Positions 8,900-15,853 of a DNA stretch of 64,000 nt are shown here, in pieces. The DNA comes from JAEUHO01 sp046350655 (GTDB lineage Bacteria; Planctomycetota; PLA2; JAEUHO01). The DNA is taken from the NCBI GenBank assembly GCA_046350655.1, contig JAXMAB010000010.1:248001-312000 (forward strand), given 5' to 3'. Below the pieces are notes generated by a model. The model searched no databases. It was not told where the DNA came from and saw only the letters and a list, made by a program, of their open reading frames with translations. A program made the position numbers and the translations under genes. How positions within the stretch are numbered: the stretch's first letter is position 1; every line of letters begins with the position of its first letter.

Positions 8900-9331
8900 A
8901 TGACGCCCCGCACCCCCGCGACCGCCGCCCCCGTGGTCCCGTGCCGCCGCCTCGACGCGGCGTTCACCGTGGCCGAGCACCGCGACTGCCCCTACTGCGT
9001 GGGCGGCGCCGCGGACGTGGCCACCGGCGACCACGCGCGCTTCTGCACCTTCCGGCCCGGGGTCGACCCGGTCTGCTTCGGCTTCCCGGACGCGCTGCGC
9101 GACACGCTGCCCGCGCCGCGGCCGCTGCCGCCGCCGACGCCCGTGGCGGTGCCGTGCCGCCGCGTGGAGGCCGCGTACGACGTCGCGGGCCACCGCGACT
9201 GCCCGTACTGCTGCGGCACCCCCGACGACGTCGCGACGGGCGACCACGCGCAGTTCTGCACGTTCCGGCCCGGCGAGGACCCGATCGCGTTCGGGTTCCC
9301 CGACGGGTTCGGCCGCCAGACCCAGGCGTAG
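8900..9331 (+). CDS. Tandem-duplicated Cys/His protein of unknown function
   Basis: 143 residues made of two copies of one roughly 51-residue module (about 14-64 and 85-135, period 71) joined by a Pro-rich linker. Each copy shows C-x14-C-x2-C-x15-C with an HRDCPYC core, then DVATGDHA, FCTFRPG and a terminal FGFPD. Cysteines are at 15/30/33/49 and 86/101/104/120, with matching histidines at 27/45 and 98/116. The exact spacing suggests metal binding, probably zinc; that is inference. I do not recognise a named family. The ATG has GAGGAG eight bases upstream. It lies 33 bp behind the oxidoreductase operon and could be cotranscribed with it. Confidence 0.75.
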   Translation: MTPRTPATAAPVVPCRRLDAAFTVAEHRDCPYCVGGAADVATGDHARFCTFRPGVDPVCFGFPDALRDTLPAPRPLPPPTPVAVPCRRVEAAYDVAGHRDCPYCCGTPDDVATGDHAQFCTFRPGEDPIAFGFPDGFGRQTQA

Positions 9332-9418
9332 CCGCGTCCGTCCGGAGGGGATCTCGCCGCGTCCGCGACGGACGGGCCCAAAGTACGCAAGGCCCGGGCG
9401 CCCGCCTACCGTCGCGGC

Positions 9419-11200
9419 ATGGCCCTGATCGGACTCAACGGCGTCACGCTCGCCCACGGCGGGCCCCCGCTCCTCGACGGCATCGGCCTGCAGATCGAGG
9501 ACGGGGAGCGCCTCGGCCTGCTCGGCCGCAACGCGTCGGGCAAGTCCACGCTCATGGGCGTGCTCACCGGCGAGGTGGCGATCGACGACGGCGAGGTCAC
9601 GCGCCGGCAGGGCGTGACCGTCGCGCGGCTGCCGCAGGAGGTGCCGCGGGGCCTCGCCGGGACCGTGCGCGCGCTGGTCGCCGCCGCGGTGCCGCCGCGC
9701 GAGGAGGCGTGGCGGACGCGGGCGCGGCTCGACCAGCTGTTCGAGGGCCTGCGCCTCGACCCCGACGCCGACGTCGCGCGGCTGTCCGCGGGCCTCTCGC
9801 GCCGGGTGCTGCTCGCGAAGGCCCTCGCGTCGGACCCCGACCTGCTGCTGCTCGACGAGCCGACGAACCACCTCGACGTCCCGAGCATCCAGTGGCTCGA
9901 GGAGCACCTGCTCGAGCGCGAGAAGGCCACGCTGTTCGTCACGCACGACCGCGCGTTCCTGCGCCGGCTCGCGACGCGCATCCTCGAGCTCGACCGCGGC
10001 CGCCTCACCTCGTGGCCCGGCGACTACGAGAACTACCTCCGCCGCCAGCAGGAGCGCGCCGACGACGAGGCCGCGCGCCGCGTCGCCGCCGACAAGCTCC
10101 TCGCGAAGGAGGAGGCGTGGCGCCGCACCAACGTGAAGGCGCAGCGCAACCGCAACCAGTCGCGCGTCGAGGCCCTCGAGAAGCTGCGCGCGGAGCGCCG
10201 CGACCGCCGCGACCCGACGGGCACGGTGCGCATGGGCATCTCCGAGGCCGAGCGCTCGGGGCGGATCGTGTTCGAGGCCACGGGCCTGACCGCGGGCCAC
10301 GGCGCGACGGCGGTCGTGAAGGCCCTCGACCTCGGCGTCATGCGCGGCGACCGGCTCGGCCTCGTGGGCCCGAACGGCACGGGCAAGACGACGCTCCTGC
10401 GCACGCTCCTCGGCGAGCTGCCGCCGCTCGCGGGCCACGTCCGCCGCGGCACCAACCTCGAGGTCGTCTGGTACGACCCCCTGAACGCGGCCCTCGACCC
10501 CGACAAGAGCGTGCGCGACAGCGTGGCCGACGGCGCGGACCAGCTCGACATCGACGGGAAGCGCCGCCACGTCGTCTCCTACCTCGCCGACTTCCTCTTC
10601 GCGTCGGACCGCGCGCACCAGCCCGTGCGGCTGCTGTCCGGCGGCGAACGCGCCCGGCTCCTGCTGGCGCGCCTCTTCGCGAAGGCCAGCAACGTGCTCG
10701 TGCTCGACGAGCCGACCAACGACCTCGACGCCGAGACCATGGACGTCCTCGAGGACGTGCTGCTGGCCTACCAGGGCACCGTGCTCGTCGTCAGCCACGA
10801 CCGCGACTTCCTCGACCAGGTGGTCACGGGGCTGCTCGTCTTCGAGGGCAACGGAAGGGTGCGCGAGGTCGTCGGCGGGTGGACGGAGTGGCAGCGCATC
10901 CAGCGCAAGGAGCGCGCGGGCGCGAAGGCGGCCGACGCGAAGCCCGCCGACGCGAGGCCCGGCGGCAAGCCGGCCGCGCCCGCGCCGAAGGCCGCCCCGA
11001 AGGACCGTCGCGAGCTCGAGCGCGTCGAGAAGAAGATCGCCACCCTCGAGGACGAGCAGCGGCGGCTGCACGCCGCGATGGAGGACCCCGCGTTCTGGTC
11101 GGGGCCCGCGGACCGCATCGAGACGACGCAGGCGCGCCTCGCGGCGCTCGCGCCCGAGCTCGAGGCCGCGTACGCGCGCTGGACCGAGCTCGGCGGCTGA
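9419..11200 (+). CDS. uup: ABC-F family ATPase, Uup-like
   Basis: 593 residues with two ABC cassettes and no membrane domain. Cassette 1 has LLGRNASGKSTLM and LLLLDEPTNHLD; cassette 2 has LVGPNGTGKTTLL and VLVLDEPTNDLD. The linker is basic and helical, as in ABC-F proteins that act on ribosomes. The C-terminal 80 residues form a charged coiled coil after an Ala/Pro/Lys-rich spacer, the mark of Uup, implicated in ribosome function and DNA-structure tolerance. The first signature motif reads RLSAGLSRR rather than the usual LSGG, while the second is the normal LLSGGERARLLLARL. A TACCGT box sits at 9407-9412, very close to the ATG. Confidence 0.9.
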   Translation: MALIGLNGVTLAHGGPPLLDGIGLQIEDGERLGLLGRNASGKSTLMGVLTGEVAIDDGEVTRRQGVTVARLPQEVPRGLAGTVRALVAAAVPPREEAWRTRARLDQLFEGLRLDPDADVARLSAGLSRRVLLAKALASDPDLLLLDEPTNHLDVPSIQWLEEHLLEREKATLFVTHDRAFLRRLATRILELDRGRLTSWPGDYENYLRRQQERADDEAARRVAADKLLAKEEAWRRTNVKAQRNRNQSRVEALEKLRAERRDRRDPTGTVRMGISEAERSGRIVFEATGLTAGHGATAVVKALDLGVMRGDRLGLVGPNGTGKTTLLRTLLGELPPLAGHVRRGTNLEVVWYDPLNAALDPDKSVRDSVADGADQLDIDGKRRHVVSYLADFLFASDRAHQPVRLLSGGERARLLLARLFAKASNVLVLDEPTNDLDAETMDVLEDVLLAYQGTVLVVSHDRDFLDQVVTGLLVFEGNGRVREVVGGWTEWQRIQRKERAGAKAADAKPADARPGGKPAAPAPKAAPKDRRELERVEKKIATLEDEQRRLHAAMEDPAFWSGPADRIETTQARLAALAPELEAAYARWTELGG

Positions 11201-11211
11201 GGGCCGCGGCC

Positions 11212-11247
11212 GGGCCCCCGCCGGCCACCGGCCCCCCGCCGGCCACC
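11212..11247. repeat. Two tandem 18-bp GC-rich units
   Basis: Two near-identical units (GGGCCCCCGCCGGCCACC-like) lie between the ABC-F and inositol-phosphate synthase genes. They run directly into a CCGGGCCTCGCG copy of the dispersed repeat. Confidence 0.55.
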
Positions 11248-11306
11248 GGGCCTCGCGTACCGGCGCCGGCGTCCGCGCCGCCGCTGTCCGCCGGAGGGGG
11301 CACGCG

Positions 11307-11312
11307 TAGCAT
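11307..11312 (+). promoter_or_regulatory. -10-like box before inositol-3-phosphate synthase
   Basis: TAGCAT, 8 bp ahead of the ATG and with no obvious ribosome binding site between, so the transcript may be leaderless or nearly so. Confidence 0.4.
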
Positions 11313-11320
11313 CTCCCTCC

Positions 11321-12445
11321 ATGCCGACCGCCGCCCGCCCCCCGATCCGCCTCGCCCTCGTGGGCGTGGGCAACTGCGCCAGCTCCCTCGTGCAGGGGAT
11401 CCACGCCTACCGCACGCGAGGCCCGGCCGACGTCGTCGGGCTGATGCACCCCGAGATCGGCCCGTACCGCGTGACCGACGTCGAGGTCGTCGCGGCCTTC
11501 GACGTGGACGCGCGGAAGGTCGGGAAGGACCTGCGCGACGCGGTGTTCGCGCCCCCGAACAACACGATGGCGCTCGCGGCGGACCTGCCCGCGACGGGCG
11601 TGATCGTGCGGCGCGGGCCGGTGCTCGACGGCGTCGCGCCGCACATGGCCGACCACCCGCCCGAGCGGACGTTCGTGGTGGCGCCGGGCCCCGAGCCGAC
11701 GGCGGCGGAGGTGACGGCGGCGCTGCGCGCGTCGGGCGCGCAGCTGATGGTGATCTACCTGCCCGTGGGGAGCGAGCGGGCGGCGCGGTGGTACGCGCAG
11801 TGCGCCCTCGACGCGGGCCTCGGCCTCGTGAACGCGATCCCCGTGTTCCTCGCGAGCGACGCCGCGCTTTCGGCCGCGTTCGCGGCGAAGCGCCTGCCGA
11901 TCGTCGGCGACGACGTGAAGTCGCAGCTCGGCGCCACGGTGACCCACCGCGTGCTCGCCGACCTCTTCCGCCGGCGCGGCATCCGCGTGGACCGCACGTA
12001 CCAGCTGAACACGGGCGGCAACACGGACTTCCTCAACATGCTCGACCGCCACCGGCTGGCGTCGAAGAAGCGCTCGAAGACCGAGGCCGTGACGTCGGTG
12101 CTCACCGACGGCATCGCGGCCGACGACGTGCACGTCGGCCCGAGCGACTACGTGCCGTGGCTGAAGGACAGGAAGGTGTGCTTCCTGCGGCTCGAGGGGC
12201 GGATGTTCGGCGGCGTGCCGCTCGAGCTCGAGCTGCGGCTGGCGGTCGAGGACTCGCCGAACTCGGCGGGCGTCGTGATCGACGCGGTGCGGTGCGCGCG
12301 GCTGGCGCTCGACCGCGGGGTCGGCGGCGTGCTCGAGGGGCCGTCGGCGGCGTTCTGCAAGCGCCCGCCGACGCAGCACCCCGAGGACCGCGCCTTCGAC
12401 CTGCTCGAGGCGTTCGTCCGCGGCGACGGGCCCGCGCCGCGATGA
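11321..12445 (+). CDS. ino1: Inositol-3-phosphate synthase (actinobacterial-type Ino1)
   Basis: The enzyme converts glucose 6-phosphate to 1L-myo-inositol 1-phosphate with bound NAD. At 374 residues it is the short bacterial form and reads very like mycobacterial Ino1: IRLALVGVGNCASSLVQGI at the NAD site, then FDVDARKVGKDL, APPNNTM, YLPVGSE, VGDDVKSQLGATVTHRVLAD, RTYQLNTGGNTDFLNML and DSPNSAGVVIDAVRCARLA. The ATG of the following ATP-grasp gene overlaps its stop (ATGA), so the two products are probably made together. Together with the nearby GT4 transferase and the deacetylase domain downstream, this suggests inositol-containing glycoconjugate or phospholipid synthesis. Confidence 0.93.
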   Translation: MPTAARPPIRLALVGVGNCASSLVQGIHAYRTRGPADVVGLMHPEIGPYRVTDVEVVAAFDVDARKVGKDLRDAVFAPPNNTMALAADLPATGVIVRRGPVLDGVAPHMADHPPERTFVVAPGPEPTAAEVTAALRASGAQLMVIYLPVGSERAARWYAQCALDAGLGLVNAIPVFLASDAALSAAFAAKRLPIVGDDVKSQLGATVTHRVLADLFRRRGIRVDRTYQLNTGGNTDFLNMLDRHRLASKKRSKTEAVTSVLTDGIAADDVHVGPSDYVPWLKDRKVCFLRLEGRMFGGVPLELELRLAVEDSPNSAGVVIDAVRCARLALDRGVGGVLEGPSAAFCKRPPTQHPEDRAFDLLEAFVRGDGPAPR

Positions 12446-13428
12446 TCCACTACCTCTGCACCGAGAAGCACCCGTACACCCTCGGGCGGTTCCTCGCGCG
12501 GTGGGGGAAACCGCTGGCGCCGCGCGTGCGGATCGTCACGTACGAGCAGACGCGCTGCTGGCTGCGCGGCGGCTCGCTGGGGAAGCGGTGGACCGGAGGC
12601 GGCCTCCGCGGCGTCGTCAACGCGTGGTACGCCGGGCGCGGCGCGCCGCGCCCCGCGACGGCCCTGCCGCGGCCGCCCGCGGGCACGTGGATCTTCAGCG
12701 ACGTGGACCGGCTCTCGCCCCAGCACCGCGAGGAGGCCGCGGTGTTCCGCGACCGCCTGGTGGCGGCGGGCGCCGCGACCGCGCTGCACAACGACCCGCT
12801 CGAGACCATGGGCCGGTACGAGCTCCTGCGCACGCTGCGCGAGGCCGGCGTCAACGACTTCGACGTGTACCGGTGCACGGAGGCGCGGCGGCCGCGGCGC
12901 TACCCGGTGTTCCTGCGCACCGAGGACGACCACGTCGGCGCGGCGTCGGCCCTGCTCGAGGACGAGGCCGCGCTCGACGCGGCGCTCGCGCGCCTCGGGG
13001 CCGACGGCCTCTCGCGCGAGCGGCGCCTGATCGTCGAGTTCCACGGCGAGCGCGACGACCGCGGCCTCTACCGCAAGTACGCGGCGTGGTTCGTGGGGGG
13101 GAAGGTGCTCCCGGGCCACCTCTTCTTCGGCCCCGACTGGATGCTCAAGGAGCCGAAGGTCGTCGACGAGCGGTCGCTGCGCGAGGAGCGGGCCTATCTC
13201 GAGGAGAACCCGCACGCCGAGGCGCTCGCGCGCGCCGCCCGCCTCGCCCGCGTCGACTACGGCCGCGTGGACTACGCCGTCGTCGGCGGCCGCGTGCAGG
13301 TCTACGAGATCAACACGAACCCGGGCGTGCCGAGCTCGCCCTCGCCGGGCCCCGGCGCGCTGCGGACCGACATCGACGCGGCCTTCACCGCGCGGTTCCT
13401 CGAGGCGTTCGCCGCCCTCGACACGTGA
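12442..13428 (+). CDS. ATP-grasp domain protein coupled to Ino1
   Basis: 328 residues. The C-terminal two thirds look like an ATP-grasp ligase: KYAAWFVGGKVLPGHLFF, then RVDYGRVDYAVVGGRVQVYEINTNPG, where the late Asp/Glu/Asn residues would bind magnesium-ATP. The N-terminal third (MIHYLCTEKHPYTLGRFL, GTWIFSDVDRLSP) is a pre-ATP-grasp-like domain. It belongs to a group of uncharacterised proteins I cannot name. Start-stop overlap with ino1 (ATGA at 12442-12445) argues for functional linkage, perhaps ligation of an amino acid or acid to an inositol-derived acceptor; this is inference only. Confidence 0.75.
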   Translation: MIHYLCTEKHPYTLGRFLARWGKPLAPRVRIVTYEQTRCWLRGGSLGKRWTGGGLRGVVNAWYAGRGAPRPATALPRPPAGTWIFSDVDRLSPQHREEAAVFRDRLVAAGAATALHNDPLETMGRYELLRTLREAGVNDFDVYRCTEARRPRRYPVFLRTEDDHVGAASALLEDEAALDAALARLGADGLSRERRLIVEFHGERDDRGLYRKYAAWFVGGKVLPGHLFFGPDWMLKEPKVVDERSLREERAYLEENPHAEALARAARLARVDYGRVDYAVVGGRVQVYEINTNPGVPSSPSPGPGALRTDIDAAFTARFLEAFAALDT

Positions 13429-13434
13429 CGCCGT

Positions 13435-14106
13435 TCAGGCGTGCCCGCGGCCGTGGCGGCCGCTCGGGCTCGTGGGCAGGCCGGCGGCGTGGAGGTGCGC
13501 GAGGTCGCCGAGCGCGGTGCAGCGCGGGGTCGCCCACCGGTCCGACCGCTCCTCGAGCACGATCGTCGTGACGGACGACGGGGGCAGCCAGAAGCCGCAC
13601 CAGAAGCGGTCGACGGGCAGGTCGAGGAGGTGCGGCAGCCACGTCAACGCGACCCCGCCGTGGGCCACGACCACGACGTGGTCGTCGTTGCGCGCCGTCA
13701 CGCGGTACCGGCCGCCCTCGCGCGCGTAGCCGTGCCGCGCGAGGAGCTCGTCGGAGAACGCGTGGAGCCGCGCGATCTCCGCCGCGAAGGCCGCCGCCGC
13801 GCCGGGCGCCGTGGCCGTGCGGACGGTCTCGCCGGGCACGTCCCACGCCGACAGCCGCCCCCACGCCGCGTCCTCGACGTGCCAGTCGAGCTCGTTGAGC
13901 CGCGGCTCGACGACGGGCACGCGCCCCGTCGCCTCCGCGAGGTGCGCCGCCGTCTCGCGCGCGCGCCCGAGCGCCGACACGTACAGGTGCGTCGGCGGCC
14001 GCGCGGCGAACCGCGCGGCGAGCGCGCGGGCCTCGCGTCGGCCCGCCTCGGTCAGCGCGTCGCGGTCGTAGTCGGGGTCGGCGTGGCGGATCAGGTCGAG
14101 GCGCAT
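13435..14106 (-). CDS. Histidine phosphatase superfamily protein (phosphoglycerate mutase-like)
   Basis: 223 residues. The catalytic RHG-type motif appears as LDLIRHADPDYD at residues 3-14, where the nucleophilic histidine would be phosphorylated. YVSALGRARETA and VVVVAHGGVALTWLPHLL carry the second arginine and second histidine. It is therefore a phosphatase or mutase of branch 1. The ATG at 14106 lies within the 3' end of the glycosyltransferase gene (16-bp overlap), indicating translational coupling. It could remove a phosphate from a product of that transferase. It ends six bases from the convergent ATP-grasp gene. Confidence 0.82.
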   Translation of the reverse strand: MRLDLIRHADPDYDRDALTEAGRREARALAARFAARPPTHLYVSALGRARETAAHLAEATGRVPVVEPRLNELDWHVEDAAWGRLSAWDVPGETVRTATAPGAAAAFAAEIARLHAFSDELLARHGYAREGGRYRVTARNDDHVVVVAHGGVALTWLPHLLDLPVDRFWCGFWLPPSSVTTIVLEERSDRWATPRCTALGDLAHLHAAGLPTSPSGRHGRGHA

Positions 14107-15452
14107 GGGGGCGTTCCGGGGGCGTCGAGCACGAACGGTCGCGTGCCACGGTACGCGTGCTCCACGTCGTTCCACACGGTGAGCAGCGCGCGGACCGGCC
14201 GGTCGCCCGCGAGGGCTTGGGCCCGCGCGCGGTGGGCGGCGCCGCACGCGCGCCGCCACGCGGCGTCGGTCGCCGCGCGGACGAGCGCCGCGTCGAGCGC
14301 CGCGGGCGCGTCCGGGTCGGCCCAGAGCGGTCCCTCGGGGGACGGCGGCCCCGCGTCGGGGACCGCGAGGCCCGGTGGCCGCCGGCCCTCGACGCGCTCC
14401 GCGACGAACGGCGACGGCGCGAGCACCGCCGGCCGCCCGAGCACGAGGGCCTCGTCCACCGCGCGCCCCCACGACTCGAACCGCGAGGCGTGGACGAGCA
14501 CGTCGCCGGCGAGCGGCGCGGCCTCGAGGCGCTGCGGCCCCGCGAGCACGATGCGCGCCGCCACGTCGGGCGGGGCCGCGCGCGCGGCGTCGGCGCAGCG
14601 TGCGGCGTACCCGGGGTCGGTCGCGGGGCCCACGACGAGCAGGTGGGCCCGCGGGACGGAGGACGCCACGCGGACGAACGCCTCGATCACCTCGAGCGGC
14701 CGCTTGTACGGCACCAGCCGGCCCACGGCGTAGAGCACGACGTCGTCCGCGGCGGCGCGCGGGACGAGGCGGCGGCGCCAGGCCGCGCGACGGCGCGCGA
14801 GCCCGCCGCGGGCCGCGAGCCGCACGAGGAACGGGCTCGGCGCCTGCGGCACGACGTGGACGCGCGCGGCGAGGTCGCGGGCGCGCGCGGACGCGGGGGC
14901 CGTGCGCAGGAGGGCGTCGCGCTCGGCCGCGGTGGCGACGAGCACCGCCGCGGCGTCCTCGAGGAGCGCCGCGCACGCCGCGGCGCGCGGGCCCGGCGGA
15001 CCGCCCGCGACCTCGGCCTGAACGCTCGGCCACAGCGAATGGAGCGCGACGAGCGTGGGTCGCCCGAGCGACGTGGTGACGCGCGCCGCGGGCAGGTGGT
15101 GCGCGAGCACGGGCGCGTCGCCGAGGAGCGCGTCGAAGCGCCGCCGCCACGCGGGGTCCGCGACGTACCGCTCGGCGAGGTCGTCGAGCGAGCCCGCGGG
15201 CGCGTCGAAGGTGACGACGCCCTCGGCGGGGGCGACGCGGGCCGGGCCTCGCGTCCCGGGGCAGAGGATCGTGAGCGGGGCGCTGCCGGCCCGGGCGGGC
15301 GCCGCGAGGAAGCGCCGGACCGCGGCGGCCTGCTCCGCGACCGCGTACCCCGCGCCGCCCGAGCGCCGCGCCGCGTCGCCGCCGCGGCGCGCCACCGCGG
15401 GCTCGTGCGCGAGGAAGCTGATCCGCGGGGCGGGGGCGGCGCGAGGGGACAC
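14091..15452 (-). CDS. GT4-type glycosyltransferase
   Basis: 453 residues with the GT-B fold pattern of family 4. The C-terminal donor domain contains VLYAVGRLVPYKRPLEVIEAF, HLLVVGPATDPGY, and the E-x7-E signature within SRFESWGRAVDEALVLGRPA. Such enzymes use nucleotide sugars; MshA and BshA of thiol biosynthesis belong here, but donor and acceptor cannot be read from this sequence. The GTG at 15452 is taken as start because upstream residues look non-coding, and no strong ribosome site is visible. The coding sequence contains two copies of the dispersed repeat (14359 and about 15242). Confidence 0.78.
   Translation of the reverse strand: MSPRAAPAPRISFLAHEPAVARRGGDAARRSGGAGYAVAEQAAAVRRFLAAPARAGSAPLTILCPGTRGPARVAPAEGVVTFDAPAGSLDDLAERYVADPAWRRRFDALLGDAPVLAHHLPAARVTTSLGRPTLVALHSLWPSVQAEVAGGPPGPRAAACAALLEDAAAVLVATAAERDALLRTAPASARARDLAARVHVVPQAPSPFLVRLAARGGLARRRAAWRRRLVPRAAADDVVLYAVGRLVPYKRPLEVIEAFVRVASSVPRAHLLVVGPATDPGYAARCADAARAAPPDVAARIVLAGPQRLEAAPLAGDVLVHASRFESWGRAVDEALVLGRPAVLAPSPFVAERVEGRRPPGLAVPDAGPPSPEGPLWADPDAPAALDAALVRAATDAAWRRACGAAHRARAQALAGDRPVRALLTVWNDVEHAYRGTRPFVLDAPGTPPCAST
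14359..14375 (+). repeat. Dispersed 17-bp repeat copy inside the glycosyltransferase gene
   Basis: Perfect GGGACCGCGAGGCCCGG. Read on the coding strand it yields the residues GLAVP. Confidence 0.75.
15242..15261 (-). repeat. Variant dispersed repeat inside the glycosyltransferase gene
   Basis: CCGGGCCTCGCGTCCC, the GCGTCC form of the repeat. Confidence 0.5.
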
Positions 15453-15853
15453 CGACCCCGAGCCTAGCCCGGCCCATGCACGAGGGGCGAGGTTGGGGCC
15501 GCGGCTGCGACCCGGGCGTATCGCAGCGCCACCGGCGAGCACGAACGCGTGCGCCACGTCGCGGAGGCTCCTCGGCGTGGTGCAGGAACACGGCCTCCCT
15601 CTCAGGCCCTACGCCGGCTCGGGCCTTCATCCGCGCCGGTCGGCATGGTCGCCTCCGCGCCGCGCCCGGGTCGCATCCATCGGCCCCCACCGGCCACTGT
15701 GATTCGTTCAGCCCCTGTCGCGGCTCATCCCTCGTGAATGGACCGGGCTTGCTCGGCGGCGCCGGGCGCAGCGTCCCGGCGCCGGGCGCCGGTGGGGCGC
15801 GGCGGGGTTGAGGGCCCCGCGGGCGGGACGTACCCTGCGCGGGAGGAGCGACC
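15453..15853. other. 401-bp divergent intergenic region
   Basis: No coding sequence is convincing here. It holds GC-rich imperfect palindromes around 15757-15795 and, near its right end, a TACCCT box (15831-15836) followed by GGGAGGAG before the GTG at 15854. The middle part (about 15690-15740) is less GC-rich than the surroundings. Confidence 0.5.
15831..15836 (+). promoter_or_regulatory. -10-like box before the deacetylase-helicase fusion
   Basis: TACCCT, 17 bp before the GTG start, with a strong GGAGGA ribosome site in between. Confidence 0.4.

Noticed and set aside
7775..12379. Very long open frame on the minus strand opposite the oxidoreductase, ABC-F and ino1 genes
   Set aside because: Composition is Arg/Ala/His/Val with no domain logic, and it lies antisense to four well-recognised genes. 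It is a by-product of high third-position G+C.
8002..13428. Long plus-strand frame overlapping several genes out of phase, ending in the ATP-grasp gene
   Set aside because: Only its last part, from 12442, is real; the rest is an Arg/Pro-rich out-of-frame shadow.
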